This document shows, piece after piece, positions 34,628-42,783 of a stretch of DNA of 64,000 nucleotides. A model generated the notes under the pieces. The model saw only the letters and a program-made list of their open reading frames with translations, was not told where the DNA came from and searched no databases. Source of the stretch: UBA8389 sp035719105. Lineage in GTDB: Bacteria; Bacteroidota; Bacteroidia; Bacteroidales; UBA1402. Every line of letters starts with the position of its first letter. Within the stretch, counting starts at the first letter, position 1. Location: the NCBI GenBank assembly GCA_035719105.1, contig DASTGN010000001.1, positions 62,001 through 126,000 of the forward strand. Reading direction: 5' to 3'. Both the position numbers and the translations under genes were made by a program.

Positions 34628-35668
34628 ATGAAAAAGATTCAAGTCCTTCTCTTTGTTGCGGCTTGTACAGCCGTTTTCTCTTGTAAACCCCGTACTACCT
34701 GCATTGATGAAAGTGTGCAGGAAACTGCCGGCAATCTGCTCCGTACGGAAATGAAAGCCAGTTTATGCGATTCTGCTGTTTTGTTGGTGATGCATGTGCC
34801 AACCGGCGAGGTCAGGGCTCGGATGAAATTTGTCAGTGATTACTCCACCGACTCGTATGTACCTGTTTCTGACAACCGAGTAGATGTCAAGGTGGAACCC
34901 GGTCCCATTGTCATTCCATTGACAGTGATGGGTTCGATGGAAGAAACCAAATTTTTGTTGACTGATCCGGTCGATGCCGGCAGGGGCAGATTGGTACTGC
35001 ACCAACGGACCATTTACGACCAAGATGTCTTTGACAAGGGCGGTTATGGAATCATTACTTTTGGTCAATGCGTAACGTTGCCTTCGTTTGTGGGAACGGT
35101 TCAAATGTTGGAATGGGCGTTTGATGGAAAAGTGAAAGCTTTTGAAAATCGAATGCGCCAGATGTCTCTGGGTCAGCCTTCGGACGATAATCCTTTTGAT
35201 AAAACGCCGAATTTTGAAGCAAAAATGAATGCGTTTTCGCTGGGATACTATTTCAAATTATCTCCGACTCAACTGCTGACAGCATGGAATGGACTAGCCA
35301 ACGATGGAAAGGTGATGGCCCCTGCGGTTTTGCCCAAAGATACCGGACTGGTGAATCCGAGCATGTGCAAACCGGCTACGATTCAGGCAATGAAGGCTTT
35401 GTTGAAAGATAACGGCGTCAACGAGTTGCCTGAAACTCCTGGAACAGCATTCCTGAAGGCGGTGAACAGTGTGAAGACCACGTATATCCGTGAAGTGACT
35501 GGTACGTTCTGTGGCTATTTCCCAGCTGACAAACCACAGTATTCTTGCTTAGTGATTTTGTATCACAGCGAGTCGCCCGATACCGATCCAGCAAAAGGCA
35601 AAGAGGCCGTAATCGCTTCTGGAAAAAGAGTGTTTGCTGGTATGGCCAAAAGCTTGATGAGCGAGTGA
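34628..35668 (+). CDS. Catalytically degenerate PBP/transpeptidase-like lipoprotein
   Basis: The 346-residue protein has a lipobox (V-F-S-C19) and then only a transpeptidase-like fold. The hallmarks of class B PBPs are recognisable but altered. The S-x-x-K site after E-P-G reads P-I-V-I (93-96), so the nucleophile and lysine are missing. The S-x-N asparagine is not evident near 151-154. K-T-G reads K-T-T (283-285). The rest of the family scaffold (F-C-G-Y-F-P-A-D-K-P-Q-Y; L-L-T-A-W-N-G-L-A-N-D-G-K) is well kept. It is probably a non-catalytic peptidoglycan-related scaffold. The stop is 1 bp from the convergent addA stop. Confidence 0.7.
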   Translation: MKKIQVLLFVAACTAVFSCKPRTTCIDESVQETAGNLLRTEMKASLCDSAVLLVMHVPTGEVRARMKFVSDYSTDSYVPVSDNRVDVKVEPGPIVIPLTVMGSMEETKFLLTDPVDAGRGRLVLHQRTIYDQDVFDKGGYGIITFGQCVTLPSFVGTVQMLEWAFDGKVKAFENRMRQMSLGQPSDDNPFDKTPNFEAKMNAFSLGYYFKLSPTQLLTAWNGLANDGKVMAPAVLPKDTGLVNPSMCKPATIQAMKALLKDNGVNELPETPGTAFLKAVNSVKTTYIREVTGTFCGYFPADKPQYSCLVILYHSESPDTDPAKGKEAVIASGKRVFAGMAKSLMSE

Positions 35669-35669
35669 T

Positions 35670-38600
35670 TCAGACAGTGACTACCTGATTATCATCTACA
35701 TACCACAAATAACCGCATACATTGGCGTAACCCATCTCGGTTAAAAGACTCATGTATTCCTGCACTTGTTTGTGGTAGGAGGGCGAGGGTTTCCCAAATT
35801 TGAAATCCACCACCTGAACTTGATTGTCCTTGAGCATGACGCGATCTGGTCGTTTGAGTTGCAACTTGCCGTCGGAGTTTAAACAAAGTATGGAGCATTC
35901 GTTGAATAAGCGATAAGAACCTGTATACCAATCTTTTACCTCTTCATGGCTCAAAGCGCGCTGAACGTAAAGTTCGTATTCTTTGACTTCTTCTTGTTTT
36001 AGCAAGCCTTCGTTGAGGAGTGTTTGCAGGGCATTCGGCACATCTTCCTTCTGCTTGATGTCTGAGAAAAGTCGGTGAAGCAGTTTGCCGCGATCGATAA
36101 ATGTGGTGGTGAAACCATTCGGATCCCTACCTTTGCAGAATTCGCGGGAACGATTGGATTGGCGGAAGCGGGTCTTGTGGGCGAAACTGCGGAAGGGCAA
36201 GGAAAGGTCGATGCCTTTTTCGCGGAGGACGGAAGTAGGTTTTTCCGTTTCTTTTTCGATTTTCAAGCTAAATGCACCATATAGATAGGTGGCTTCAGAA
36301 AGCGTTTCCTCCTCATTTTGAGTTGAGATGTTTTTTGCTTCCGAATACGTCCCTAGTCCAATGCCGCTTCTCAGCGAATCCTGCATCAGATTGGCAATGG
36401 TGGACGGTTTGCTGTAGTTTTTTAGTTCATCATTTCCACGACAAAAAACATAGAGGTTTTGTTTGGCACGGGTGAACGCCACGTAGAGCAGATTGAGCGC
36501 ATCCACCCAAAGTTGCAGCGTTTCCTCCGCATATTCTGCGGAGAATATGGATTGGCCCATTTCGGTTTTGTAGTCGATGGGCAGCAGGTCGAGTTGATTG
36601 AAGGGTTCCACAGTCGGTGGGCACCACACCTGGAAATTCATGGAACTCAACAGCTTCCAATCGCAAAATGGAATGATGACCGTGTGGAATTCCAACCCTT
36701 TGGATTTGTGGATGGAGAGGATGCGGATGCCGTTTACAGCCGAACCTGCAGGGATGCTGATGCCGGACATTTGTTCGTCCCAATGCTTGAGAAAGGATCC
36801 CAGGTCGGAGGGAGAATGAAGCAAGTATTCACTCAATTTGTCCATAAAACAATGGAGGTAACTGTCTTGAGCAGGGATTTTTTCGAGTTCGAACAGGCGG
36901 TAGAGTTCTTCCACAAGTTCGTACAACGGAAGGCGTTGCAATGTTTCGAATCGGGTGACGAATGCCGAAGGAAGGACTTGATTTTCCGGATTGGAGTCTA
37001 TATAGGTTTTTTTGTAGGCGGTGTTGTTTTTGTTCGACTTCGACTTTTCATTTTGCATGAAGATCGGATGCAATTCGTTGGTGACGGCTTGAACGTCCGA
37101 AAGGTAATCGAGTTTGAGCAATGCTTGCGGTATCGGATTGGCTGGATCGTTGAGCAGACTCAGGGCATCGATGAGAATCTGTATAGAACGGGAGGAACGC
37201 AGCAAAAAGGCTTCATCCGAAACGATGTCGTAACAAAGGTTGGGATCGCTTTTTGCGCTTGCTTTGTATTCCGCAAAATATTCACCGATCTCCGGGATGA
37301 ATTTGTTGGCACGAATCAGAATGGCGATTTGATCGGGGTGGACGCCGTTACGTTGTAGCTCTTCCACCTTCTGAATCATCTTTTCGAGCACCATCGGTTT
37401 GTAGAGGCTGTCGTTCTTGGCGTTGATGAAGGAAATGTCCACCAATCCGTCCACCACTTCCTTGCCCGATTGCTGGACAACATCGGAGTAGGCGTTGGTC
37501 AGCTCGGTACTTGCCGCTCCGAAAGTCTCTTGGTGGGTGCGGTTCAATTCGAGTTCAAGATTCGTAAATAAGGCATTGTTGAAGTCGATGATGTTGCGTT
37601 CGCTGCGCCAGTTGCTTTCGAGCTTGTTTTCAACGACGGGGGCTGGTCGCATTTCTTGCGCAATGCTGCCCAAAATGCGCCAATCGCCGTTGCGCCAACG
37701 GTAGATGGACTGTTTCTCGTCGCCCACGATGAGGCTGTCGTGGCCGTTGGCCAAGCCTTCGGCCAACAGGGGTTTGAAGGTGTCCCATTGCATTCGGGAC
37801 GTATCCTGGAACTCGTCGAACAAGATGTGGTTCAGTTCGGTACCGGTCTTTTCATAGACAAAGGAGGCATCGGCTCCGTCCAATAGGCTTTTGAGCAAGG
37901 CATTGGTGTCGGAGAGCAAAAAGCGGTTGTTCTCGCGGTTTTGTTCGCGGACTTCGGCGGCGATGTCGGTGAGCAAACCAACCTGGTTGAGGTGCTTGCC
38001 AGCCATTCGGGCGGAAAGAATCTGCGGGTATAGTTTTTTTCGCAACGATTCCGTTTCTACAAGGAGTGGATTTAGTTTTCCGGCTGCCAAGGAGGTGATT
38101 TGACTTTTCAGCTTGCTGGTCTTGGTACTCCAATTGGCGGGGTCGTCCAATCCTGCCCGCACATAGGAATTGATGATGCCGTCACTGCAGTCACCGTTCA
38201 TCAATTTTAAAAAATAGGAGCAGGGGCCGGTTTTTCCACGACTGAAGTCTTCGATCAACAACACATTGTTGTCCAATATGTTGAAAAAGGTTGATGAGGC
38301 TTCCTGCAATGCCGCCAATCCCACCTTTTCGACTTCTTTCAGTTGTTTTTTGTACGCCTTGAGGAATCCTTTGTTGCTGAGTTTGGCGTTCAGCGCCTTT
38401 TCCTTTTCCTTAAAATACTCCTTAAAAATGGTGTGTCCGAACTTTTTGAGCACGCCGTCAATTTTCCAAGTCTTTCCTTCCTGCAGCTGCTCTTCCATGT
38501 AATCGGTCATCCATCCGAGCAGTTCGGAATTGCTGCCAGCCTTATCGATCAGAGCATCCACGGCATCACTCAGTACGGCATCGTTGTTCAGCTCGATATT

Positions 38601-38996
38601 CAGCCAAGCCCCCAAGCCCAATTCACGAGCCAGATTGCGCAATACGGACTGGAAAAAGCTGTCGATGGTTTCGATGCGGAACCGGCCATAATCGTGGAGT
38701 AGGAAACCGATGGCCTGGGTGGCACGGCTTTTGGCTAATGCCGGAGAAATATCCAATTCCTTGCAAACCGCTTCGGTCATGCCTTCGGGCGTAGCCGTGG
38801 AATCAATGTGCATCAGCTCGTACAATGCGTTCAACACCCGCTCCTTCATTTCGGCGGTTGCCTTGTTGGTGAAGGTAACGGCTAAAATGCTGCGATACGA
38901 TTCTGGATTGGCCACCAGCAGTTTGAGGTACTCCACGGTGAGGCGCCAGGTTTTCCCGGATCCGGCTGAGGCTTTATAGACGGTGAGTTGGGGCAT
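35670..38996 (-). CDS. addA: AddA-like UvrD helicase-nuclease
   Basis: The 1108-residue protein is an SF1A helicase of the AddA/RecB type. Motif I A-S-A-G-S-G-K-T-W-R-L lies at 8-18, motif Ia T-F-T-N-K-A-T-A-E-M-K, motif II D-E-F-Q-D-T-S, motif III/IV G-D-E-K-Q-S-I-Y-R-W-R-N-G-D-W, and motif V-like I-H-K-S-K-G-L-E-F. A C-terminal RecB nuclease domain is marked by L-L-H-R-L-F and V-V-D-F-K-F-G-K. With AddB it should process double-strand breaks for RecA. Its ATG overlaps the rmuC stop (TAATG). Confidence 0.9.
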   Translation of the reverse strand: MPQLTVYKASAGSGKTWRLTVEYLKLLVANPESYRSILAVTFTNKATAEMKERVLNALYELMHIDSTATPEGMTEAVCKELDISPALAKSRATQAIGFLLHDYGRFRIETIDSFFQSVLRNLARELGLGAWLNIELNNDAVLSDAVDALIDKAGSNSELLGWMTDYMEEQLQEGKTWKIDGVLKKFGHTIFKEYFKEKEKALNAKLSNKGFLKAYKKQLKEVEKVGLAALQEASSTFFNILDNNVLLIEDFSRGKTGPCSYFLKLMNGDCSDGIINSYVRAGLDDPANWSTKTSKLKSQITSLAAGKLNPLLVETESLRKKLYPQILSARMAGKHLNQVGLLTDIAAEVREQNRENNRFLLSDTNALLKSLLDGADASFVYEKTGTELNHILFDEFQDTSRMQWDTFKPLLAEGLANGHDSLIVGDEKQSIYRWRNGDWRILGSIAQEMRPAPVVENKLESNWRSERNIIDFNNALFTNLELELNRTHQETFGAASTELTNAYSDVVQQSGKEVVDGLVDISFINAKNDSLYKPMVLEKMIQKVEELQRNGVHPDQIAILIRANKFIPEIGEYFAEYKASAKSDPNLCYDIVSDEAFLLRSSRSIQILIDALSLLNDPANPIPQALLKLDYLSDVQAVTNELHPIFMQNEKSKSNKNNTAYKKTYIDSNPENQVLPSAFVTRFETLQRLPLYELVEELYRLFELEKIPAQDSYLHCFMDKLSEYLLHSPSDLGSFLKHWDEQMSGISIPAGSAVNGIRILSIHKSKGLEFHTVIIPFCDWKLLSSMNFQVWCPPTVEPFNQLDLLPIDYKTEMGQSIFSAEYAEETLQLWVDALNLLYVAFTRAKQNLYVFCRGNDELKNYSKPSTIANLMQDSLRSGIGLGTYSEAKNISTQNEEETLSEATYLYGAFSLKIEKETEKPTSVLREKGIDLSLPFRSFAHKTRFRQSNRSREFCKGRDPNGFTTTFIDRGKLLHRLFSDIKQKEDVPNALQTLLNEGLLKQEEVKEYELYVQRALSHEEVKDWYTGSYRLFNECSILCLNSDGKLQLKRPDRVMLKDNQVQVVDFKFGKPSPSYHKQVQEYMSLLTEMGYANVCGYLWYVDDNQVVTV

Positions 38997-40300
38997 TATG
39001 CTTCAGCTTCAGTATCGGTTTCGTCATCGGATAGGTCGTCAAGGCCGATCATGGGCAAAATAAGGGCAGATTGGTCGGCGGGCAGGCTTTCCACTTCGCG
39101 TAACTTTCTGGTAATGACTTTGGTGCGGGTTCCGCGGATTTGGTCGAGGTTGTTGCCGGCTTGTTGCAAGTTGTTGTGGACTTTGTCGAGTAGGGTTCCG
39201 AACTTGCTGAATTCGGTTTTGACGGCTCCGAGCACTTGCCAGACTTCGCTGCTGCGCTTTTGGATGGCCAGGGTTTTGAAACCCATTTGCAAGCTGTTCA
39301 TGATGGCGCCCAGCGTGGTGGGACCAGTCACGATGACTTTGTATTCGCGTTGCAGGAATTCCATGAGTTCCGTCCTGCGTATGATTTCAGCATAAATGCT
39401 CTCGAAGGGTAAAAATAATATGGCGAAGTCGGTGGTGAAAGGCGGATCGATGTATTTGTCGTGGATGTCCTTGGCCATTTTCTTGATGGTCGCTTCCAAT
39501 TGTTTGGAGGTGCTGGCCATCAGGGGTGCATCGGCGTTTTCGCAGGCATCGGAGAATTGTTCGTAGGCGTCCTTGGGGAACTTGGCATCGATGGGCAGGT
39601 ATACAGGCAAGTCGTTGTTGTCCTTGCCAGGCAGCTTGATGGCGTATTCGACCACGTCGCTGCTGTTGCGCTTGGTTCGGACATTGGCGTCGTACTGTTC
39701 GGGTGAAAGCATTTGTTCGAGCAAGGCACCAAGTTGGACTTCGCCGAAAGTGCCGCGTACTTTGACATTGCTCAATACTTTTTTCAAACCACTGACGTCG
39801 GTCGCTAAGTTTTTCATTTCGCCCAGTCCGTTCTGAACGCTTTCGAGTTGCTTGCTCACCAATTGGAACGATTGGCTGATGCGTTCGTTCAACGTTTTCT
39901 GGAGTTTTTCATCGACTGTGGCACGCATTTCTTCAAGTCGCTTTTCGGTGCTCTGTAGGAGGTTTTCCTGCTTGCGCTCCATGTTGGCAGACAAATCCTT
40001 TTGGTTGTCGGAAATCTCTTTGCGGAAATCTGTCTGCGACTTGGCTAGCTCGGTGCGAAACAGGTTCAACTCTTCACGCTGTTTGGTCAGCATGGCGGAA
40101 AGCTCTTCTCGGTTTTCCTTGAGACGAGCATTGGTTTCTTCTCGACCCATTTTAAGCTCTTCTCGAACAGCAGGTGTGATTTTGGCTAGGTCGTCGCTGA
40201 GCTTTTCGATTTCGGGGATTCTGACTTTTAGGTTGCGAAAAACCAGTAACAATAAGATAATGATATTGATAGCAACTAAGATGACGAGTAATGGAACCAT
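38996..40300 (-). CDS. rmuC: DNA recombination protein RmuC
   Basis: The 434-residue protein has an N-terminal transmembrane segment (about 3-22), a long coiled coil (about 30-180, rich in E, K, L and Q) and the RmuC domain (about 190-400, with R-G-T-F-G-E-V-Q-L, L-P-I-D-A-K-F-P and G-P-T-T-L). RmuC limits inversions at short inverted repeats and may be a nuclease. It lies immediately upstream of addA with a one-base overlap, which ties it to recombination. Confidence 0.92.
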   Translation of the reverse strand: MVPLLVILVAINIIILLLLVFRNLKVRIPEIEKLSDDLAKITPAVREELKMGREETNARLKENREELSAMLTKQREELNLFRTELAKSQTDFRKEISDNQKDLSANMERKQENLLQSTEKRLEEMRATVDEKLQKTLNERISQSFQLVSKQLESVQNGLGEMKNLATDVSGLKKVLSNVKVRGTFGEVQLGALLEQMLSPEQYDANVRTKRNSSDVVEYAIKLPGKDNNDLPVYLPIDAKFPKDAYEQFSDACENADAPLMASTSKQLEATIKKMAKDIHDKYIDPPFTTDFAILFLPFESIYAEIIRRTELMEFLQREYKVIVTGPTTLGAIMNSLQMGFKTLAIQKRSSEVWQVLGAVKTEFSKFGTLLDKVHNNLQQAGNNLDQIRGTRTKVITRKLREVESLPADQSALILPMIGLDDLSDDETDTEAEA

Positions 40301-40311
40301 GGTTGTTCGTG

Positions 40312-41280
40312 TTAATATTCAATGCTCCGTGTTAATGTGAAATGGAAAGTGCTGCCTTTTCCAACTTCGCTTTCTACCCAAATTTTGCCATGCTGTTTTT
40401 CAATAAACTCTTTGCAAAGCAATAACCCCAAACCAGTGCTTGGCTCACCCTCCGTGCCTACTCGGTTCATTTGGAAATCAGGTCGGAAAAGATTTTCCAC
40501 CATTTCGGCGCTCATTCCAATGCCAGTGTCCTCGACGGTCACTTCCACAAATCGATTGTCAAGGGCGATGGCCGAAACATTGATTTTTCCTTTTTTTGGT
40601 GTGAATTTGACAGCATTCGAAACAAAATTCCGAAGTACAGTTTGAAGCATGTTTTTGTCTGTATAAACATTTAAGTCTTTGGGTATGTTGATGGTTAGTT
40701 CAAGTTCTTTGTTTTTGGCGGGTTCCAGGATTGTCACGATGCTTTCTTCTGTCATTGAAAGCAATTTGATGTCTTCGGGGTTGAAAGGAATCAGTCCTTG
40801 TTCGACGCTTGCCCATTGCAACAGGTTGTTGAGAAGGCCATACAGGTTGGTGGCCGAATTTTCCAATACGGTGGTGATTTGTTTTAATTCTTCGTTGCTC
40901 AAATGTGGAAGCCTTTCTGACATGGTTTGGGTGAGTCCCAAAAAACCATTGAACGGGCTTTTCAAATCGTGGGCTATGATGGAGAAAAACCTGCTTTTTT
41001 CGGCCAGCGATTTTAGAAGTTGTTCGTTTTTATTTTTAATTTCTGCTTCTGCTTTTTTACGCTCAACTATTTGAACTCCCAACGGACGGATTCCCCAAAT
41101 ATAAACGGCCGGGAAAAGCATCATCGTCAATAGGATAGGGTCAATAATTAATTTTAACCAGGTCATTGAAGTTTCCAATTGTTCCATGATCATCATGATG
41201 AACAATTCACAAATAAAGATGGAAATTACGATTACAAACGTCATGCGTTTGGTCAAATTGGCCTCTTTTAGAACTTTCAT
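40312..41280 (-). CDS. Membrane sensor histidine kinase
   Basis: The 322-residue kinase has two transmembrane helices (about 13-32 and 42-62) separated by a very short loop, a linker helix, a HisKA domain (H104 in I-I-A-H-D-L-K-S-P-F) and a HATPase domain (N-x-x-x-N-A-V-K-F-T, D-T-G-I-G-M, G-L-G-L-L-L). No extracellular sensor domain exists, so it probably senses membrane state or an internal signal. No response regulator lies next to it. It is 11 bp before rmuC and 12 bp after the GH28 gene. Confidence 0.9.
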   Translation of the reverse strand: MKVLKEANLTKRMTFVIVISIFICELFIMMIMEQLETSMTWLKLIIDPILLTMMLFPAVYIWGIRPLGVQIVERKKAEAEIKNKNEQLLKSLAEKSRFFSIIAHDLKSPFNGFLGLTQTMSERLPHLSNEELKQITTVLENSATNLYGLLNNLLQWASVEQGLIPFNPEDIKLLSMTEESIVTILEPAKNKELELTINIPKDLNVYTDKNMLQTVLRNFVSNAVKFTPKKGKINVSAIALDNRFVEVTVEDTGIGMSAEMVENLFRPDFQMNRVGTEGEPSTGLGLLLCKEFIEKQHGKIWVESEVGKGSTFHFTLTRSIEY

Positions 41281-41292
41281 GGGTTAAAGGAT

Positions 41293-42708
41293 TTATTTAA
41301 GTTGCATGTCGATGCAATTCGTCACTTTCAGGCTGTCTGGTGTGTTCAACAATACATTCTTGAACCGCCATCCTTTGCTGTAATTGATGCTGCCGGCGGA
41401 ACGGGCATCGATGACCACGTTGTCTAAGTAGAAACCATCGACAATGGATTCGGCCATGCCGGAAACGCTGATAGCACGCCGAGCGCTGGTTGCTACCAAG
41501 TTGTTTACATGAATATTCTTAAAAACAGGAATGCCTTTTGCGGCAGGAACCTTTTCCAACATTTTTTTCCAATGTACTGGGATGGTGTCGTATGCGAACC
41601 CTTTGGGCAATTCGGAATAGCTGTAGGAGGGATTCCAATTGGTGGTGACTTCGATGGGGACGGCAACGTTGGTCATGGTAAGATTGTTGATGAAGATGTT
41701 TTCGACCACACCGCCACGGTTCAAGGCAGATTTCACCCGAAATCCGACCGAAGTGCCCAAGGCAGTCAGGTTGTCGACCCAAATGTTGCGGATGCCTCCG
41801 GATGTTTCGCTGCCGCAGGTGATGAGGCCACCGCCAGCACCGGCCACGCAATTGCGAATGACAATGTATTCGCAGGGGCGGTTCACGCGCAAACCGTCGG
41901 CGTCGCGTCCAGCTTTGAGGCAGAAGTTGTCATCGTTGCAATCGATGTTGCAGTTTTCGACCAAGACTTTTGTGGAGGAATCGATGTCGACACCGTCGGT
42001 GCTGGGGCCGTGTCCGCCAACATTGTTTCGTACAAAAACCTTATTGATAGTGACGTAGGTGGAATACAAAACTTGAACCGTCCAGAACCCGGATCGTTGA
42101 ATGGTAACTTCTGAAACGGTGATGTTTTTGGAATTCTGAACCAGCACGCATCGTGGACGTTTGCAGTCGTAATCGACGATCCAGCGTAAGCCTTTGGGTA
42201 CGTAAACGGAACGCATCGCCCCGTAACTGTCCCAAAAGGGTTTCCCTTGGGCGTCGATGAGACCTTTGCCGGATAAACAGACGTTTTCTTGGTCAAGGAT
42301 GTTGATTAAGGCGGCAGGCCATTTCATTTCGACTCCTGCCACGCGGGTGTCAATTTCGGGGTAATCTGTCAGGTTGGGACTTCCCAGCAGAACGACGCCT
42401 TCGTCCAAATGAAAATTCACCCCTTTTTTTAAGAAAATGGACCCGATGAGGTATTTGCCTGGGTTCAAAATGACGGTGCCGCCACCTTGTTTGGAGCATT
42501 CGTCGATGGCTGCCTGAATGGCTTTTGAGCTCAATTTAGTCGAATCGGGTGTTGCACCAAAGGTATTCGCATTGAAAATTTTTGTGGAGAGGGGTTGAAT
42601 TTTAGCGCCGGCGTCTTTCACCCAATCTGGTTCCACCGTTTTTGCAAAGATGCTGACGGCAAGGAAGCAAAACAAAAGCAAAATCAAGGGACGGGGCTTG
42701 CTTTTCAT
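41293..42708 (-). CDS. GH28 polygalacturonase-like enzyme
   Basis: From ATG 42706-42708 the protein has 471 residues with a signal peptide (ending S-I-F-A). A right-handed beta-helix of the GH28 type follows. N-terminal A-I-Q-A-A-I-D-E-C-S-K-Q-G-G-G and the active-site strands S-T-D-G-V-D-I-D, C-N-D-D-N-F-C-L-K-A-G and R-V-K-S-A-L-N-R-G-G are visible. The catalytic aspartates are kept, but the usual G-H-G segment before G-S-E reads A-G-G-G. It would cleave galacturonan or a related glycoside in the periplasm. No T9SS tail is present. Confidence 0.85.
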   Translation of the reverse strand: MKSKPRPLILLLFCFLAVSIFAKTVEPDWVKDAGAKIQPLSTKIFNANTFGATPDSTKLSSKAIQAAIDECSKQGGGTVILNPGKYLIGSIFLKKGVNFHLDEGVVLLGSPNLTDYPEIDTRVAGVEMKWPAALINILDQENVCLSGKGLIDAQGKPFWDSYGAMRSVYVPKGLRWIVDYDCKRPRCVLVQNSKNITVSEVTIQRSGFWTVQVLYSTYVTINKVFVRNNVGGHGPSTDGVDIDSSTKVLVENCNIDCNDDNFCLKAGRDADGLRVNRPCEYIVIRNCVAGAGGGLITCGSETSGGIRNIWVDNLTALGTSVGFRVKSALNRGGVVENIFINNLTMTNVAVPIEVTTNWNPSYSYSELPKGFAYDTIPVHWKKMLEKVPAAKGIPVFKNIHVNNLVATSARRAISVSGMAESIVDGFYLDNVVIDARSAGSINYSKGWRFKNVLLNTPDSLKVTNCIDMQLK

Positions 42709-42730
42709 AAAAAGAGGTTTTTGATAGAAA

Positions 42731-42766
42731 CAAAGATACAAATTCTCCTCTCAGAAGCTATCTTTG
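42731..42766. promoter_or_regulatory. Divergent promoters of GH28 gene and topB
   Basis: CAAAGATA (42731-42738) is TATCTTTG on the minus strand, 23 bp before the GH28 start. TATCTTTG (42759-42766) lies on the plus strand 18 bp before the topB start. The two -7 boxes are exact mirror images 20 bp apart. Neither has a clear -33 box. Confidence 0.5.
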
Positions 42767-42783
42767 TCGTCTTAAAAAACGAA

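Noticed and set aside
36459..37358. 299-aa plus-strand frame opposite addA
   Set aside because: Shadow of the helicase-nuclease gene, without recognisable domains or start signals.
42595..42783. Upstream extension of topoisomerase III
   Set aside because: It overlaps the 5' end of the GH28 gene on the other strand and precedes both promoters; the TOPRIM motif begins at the ATG at 42784.
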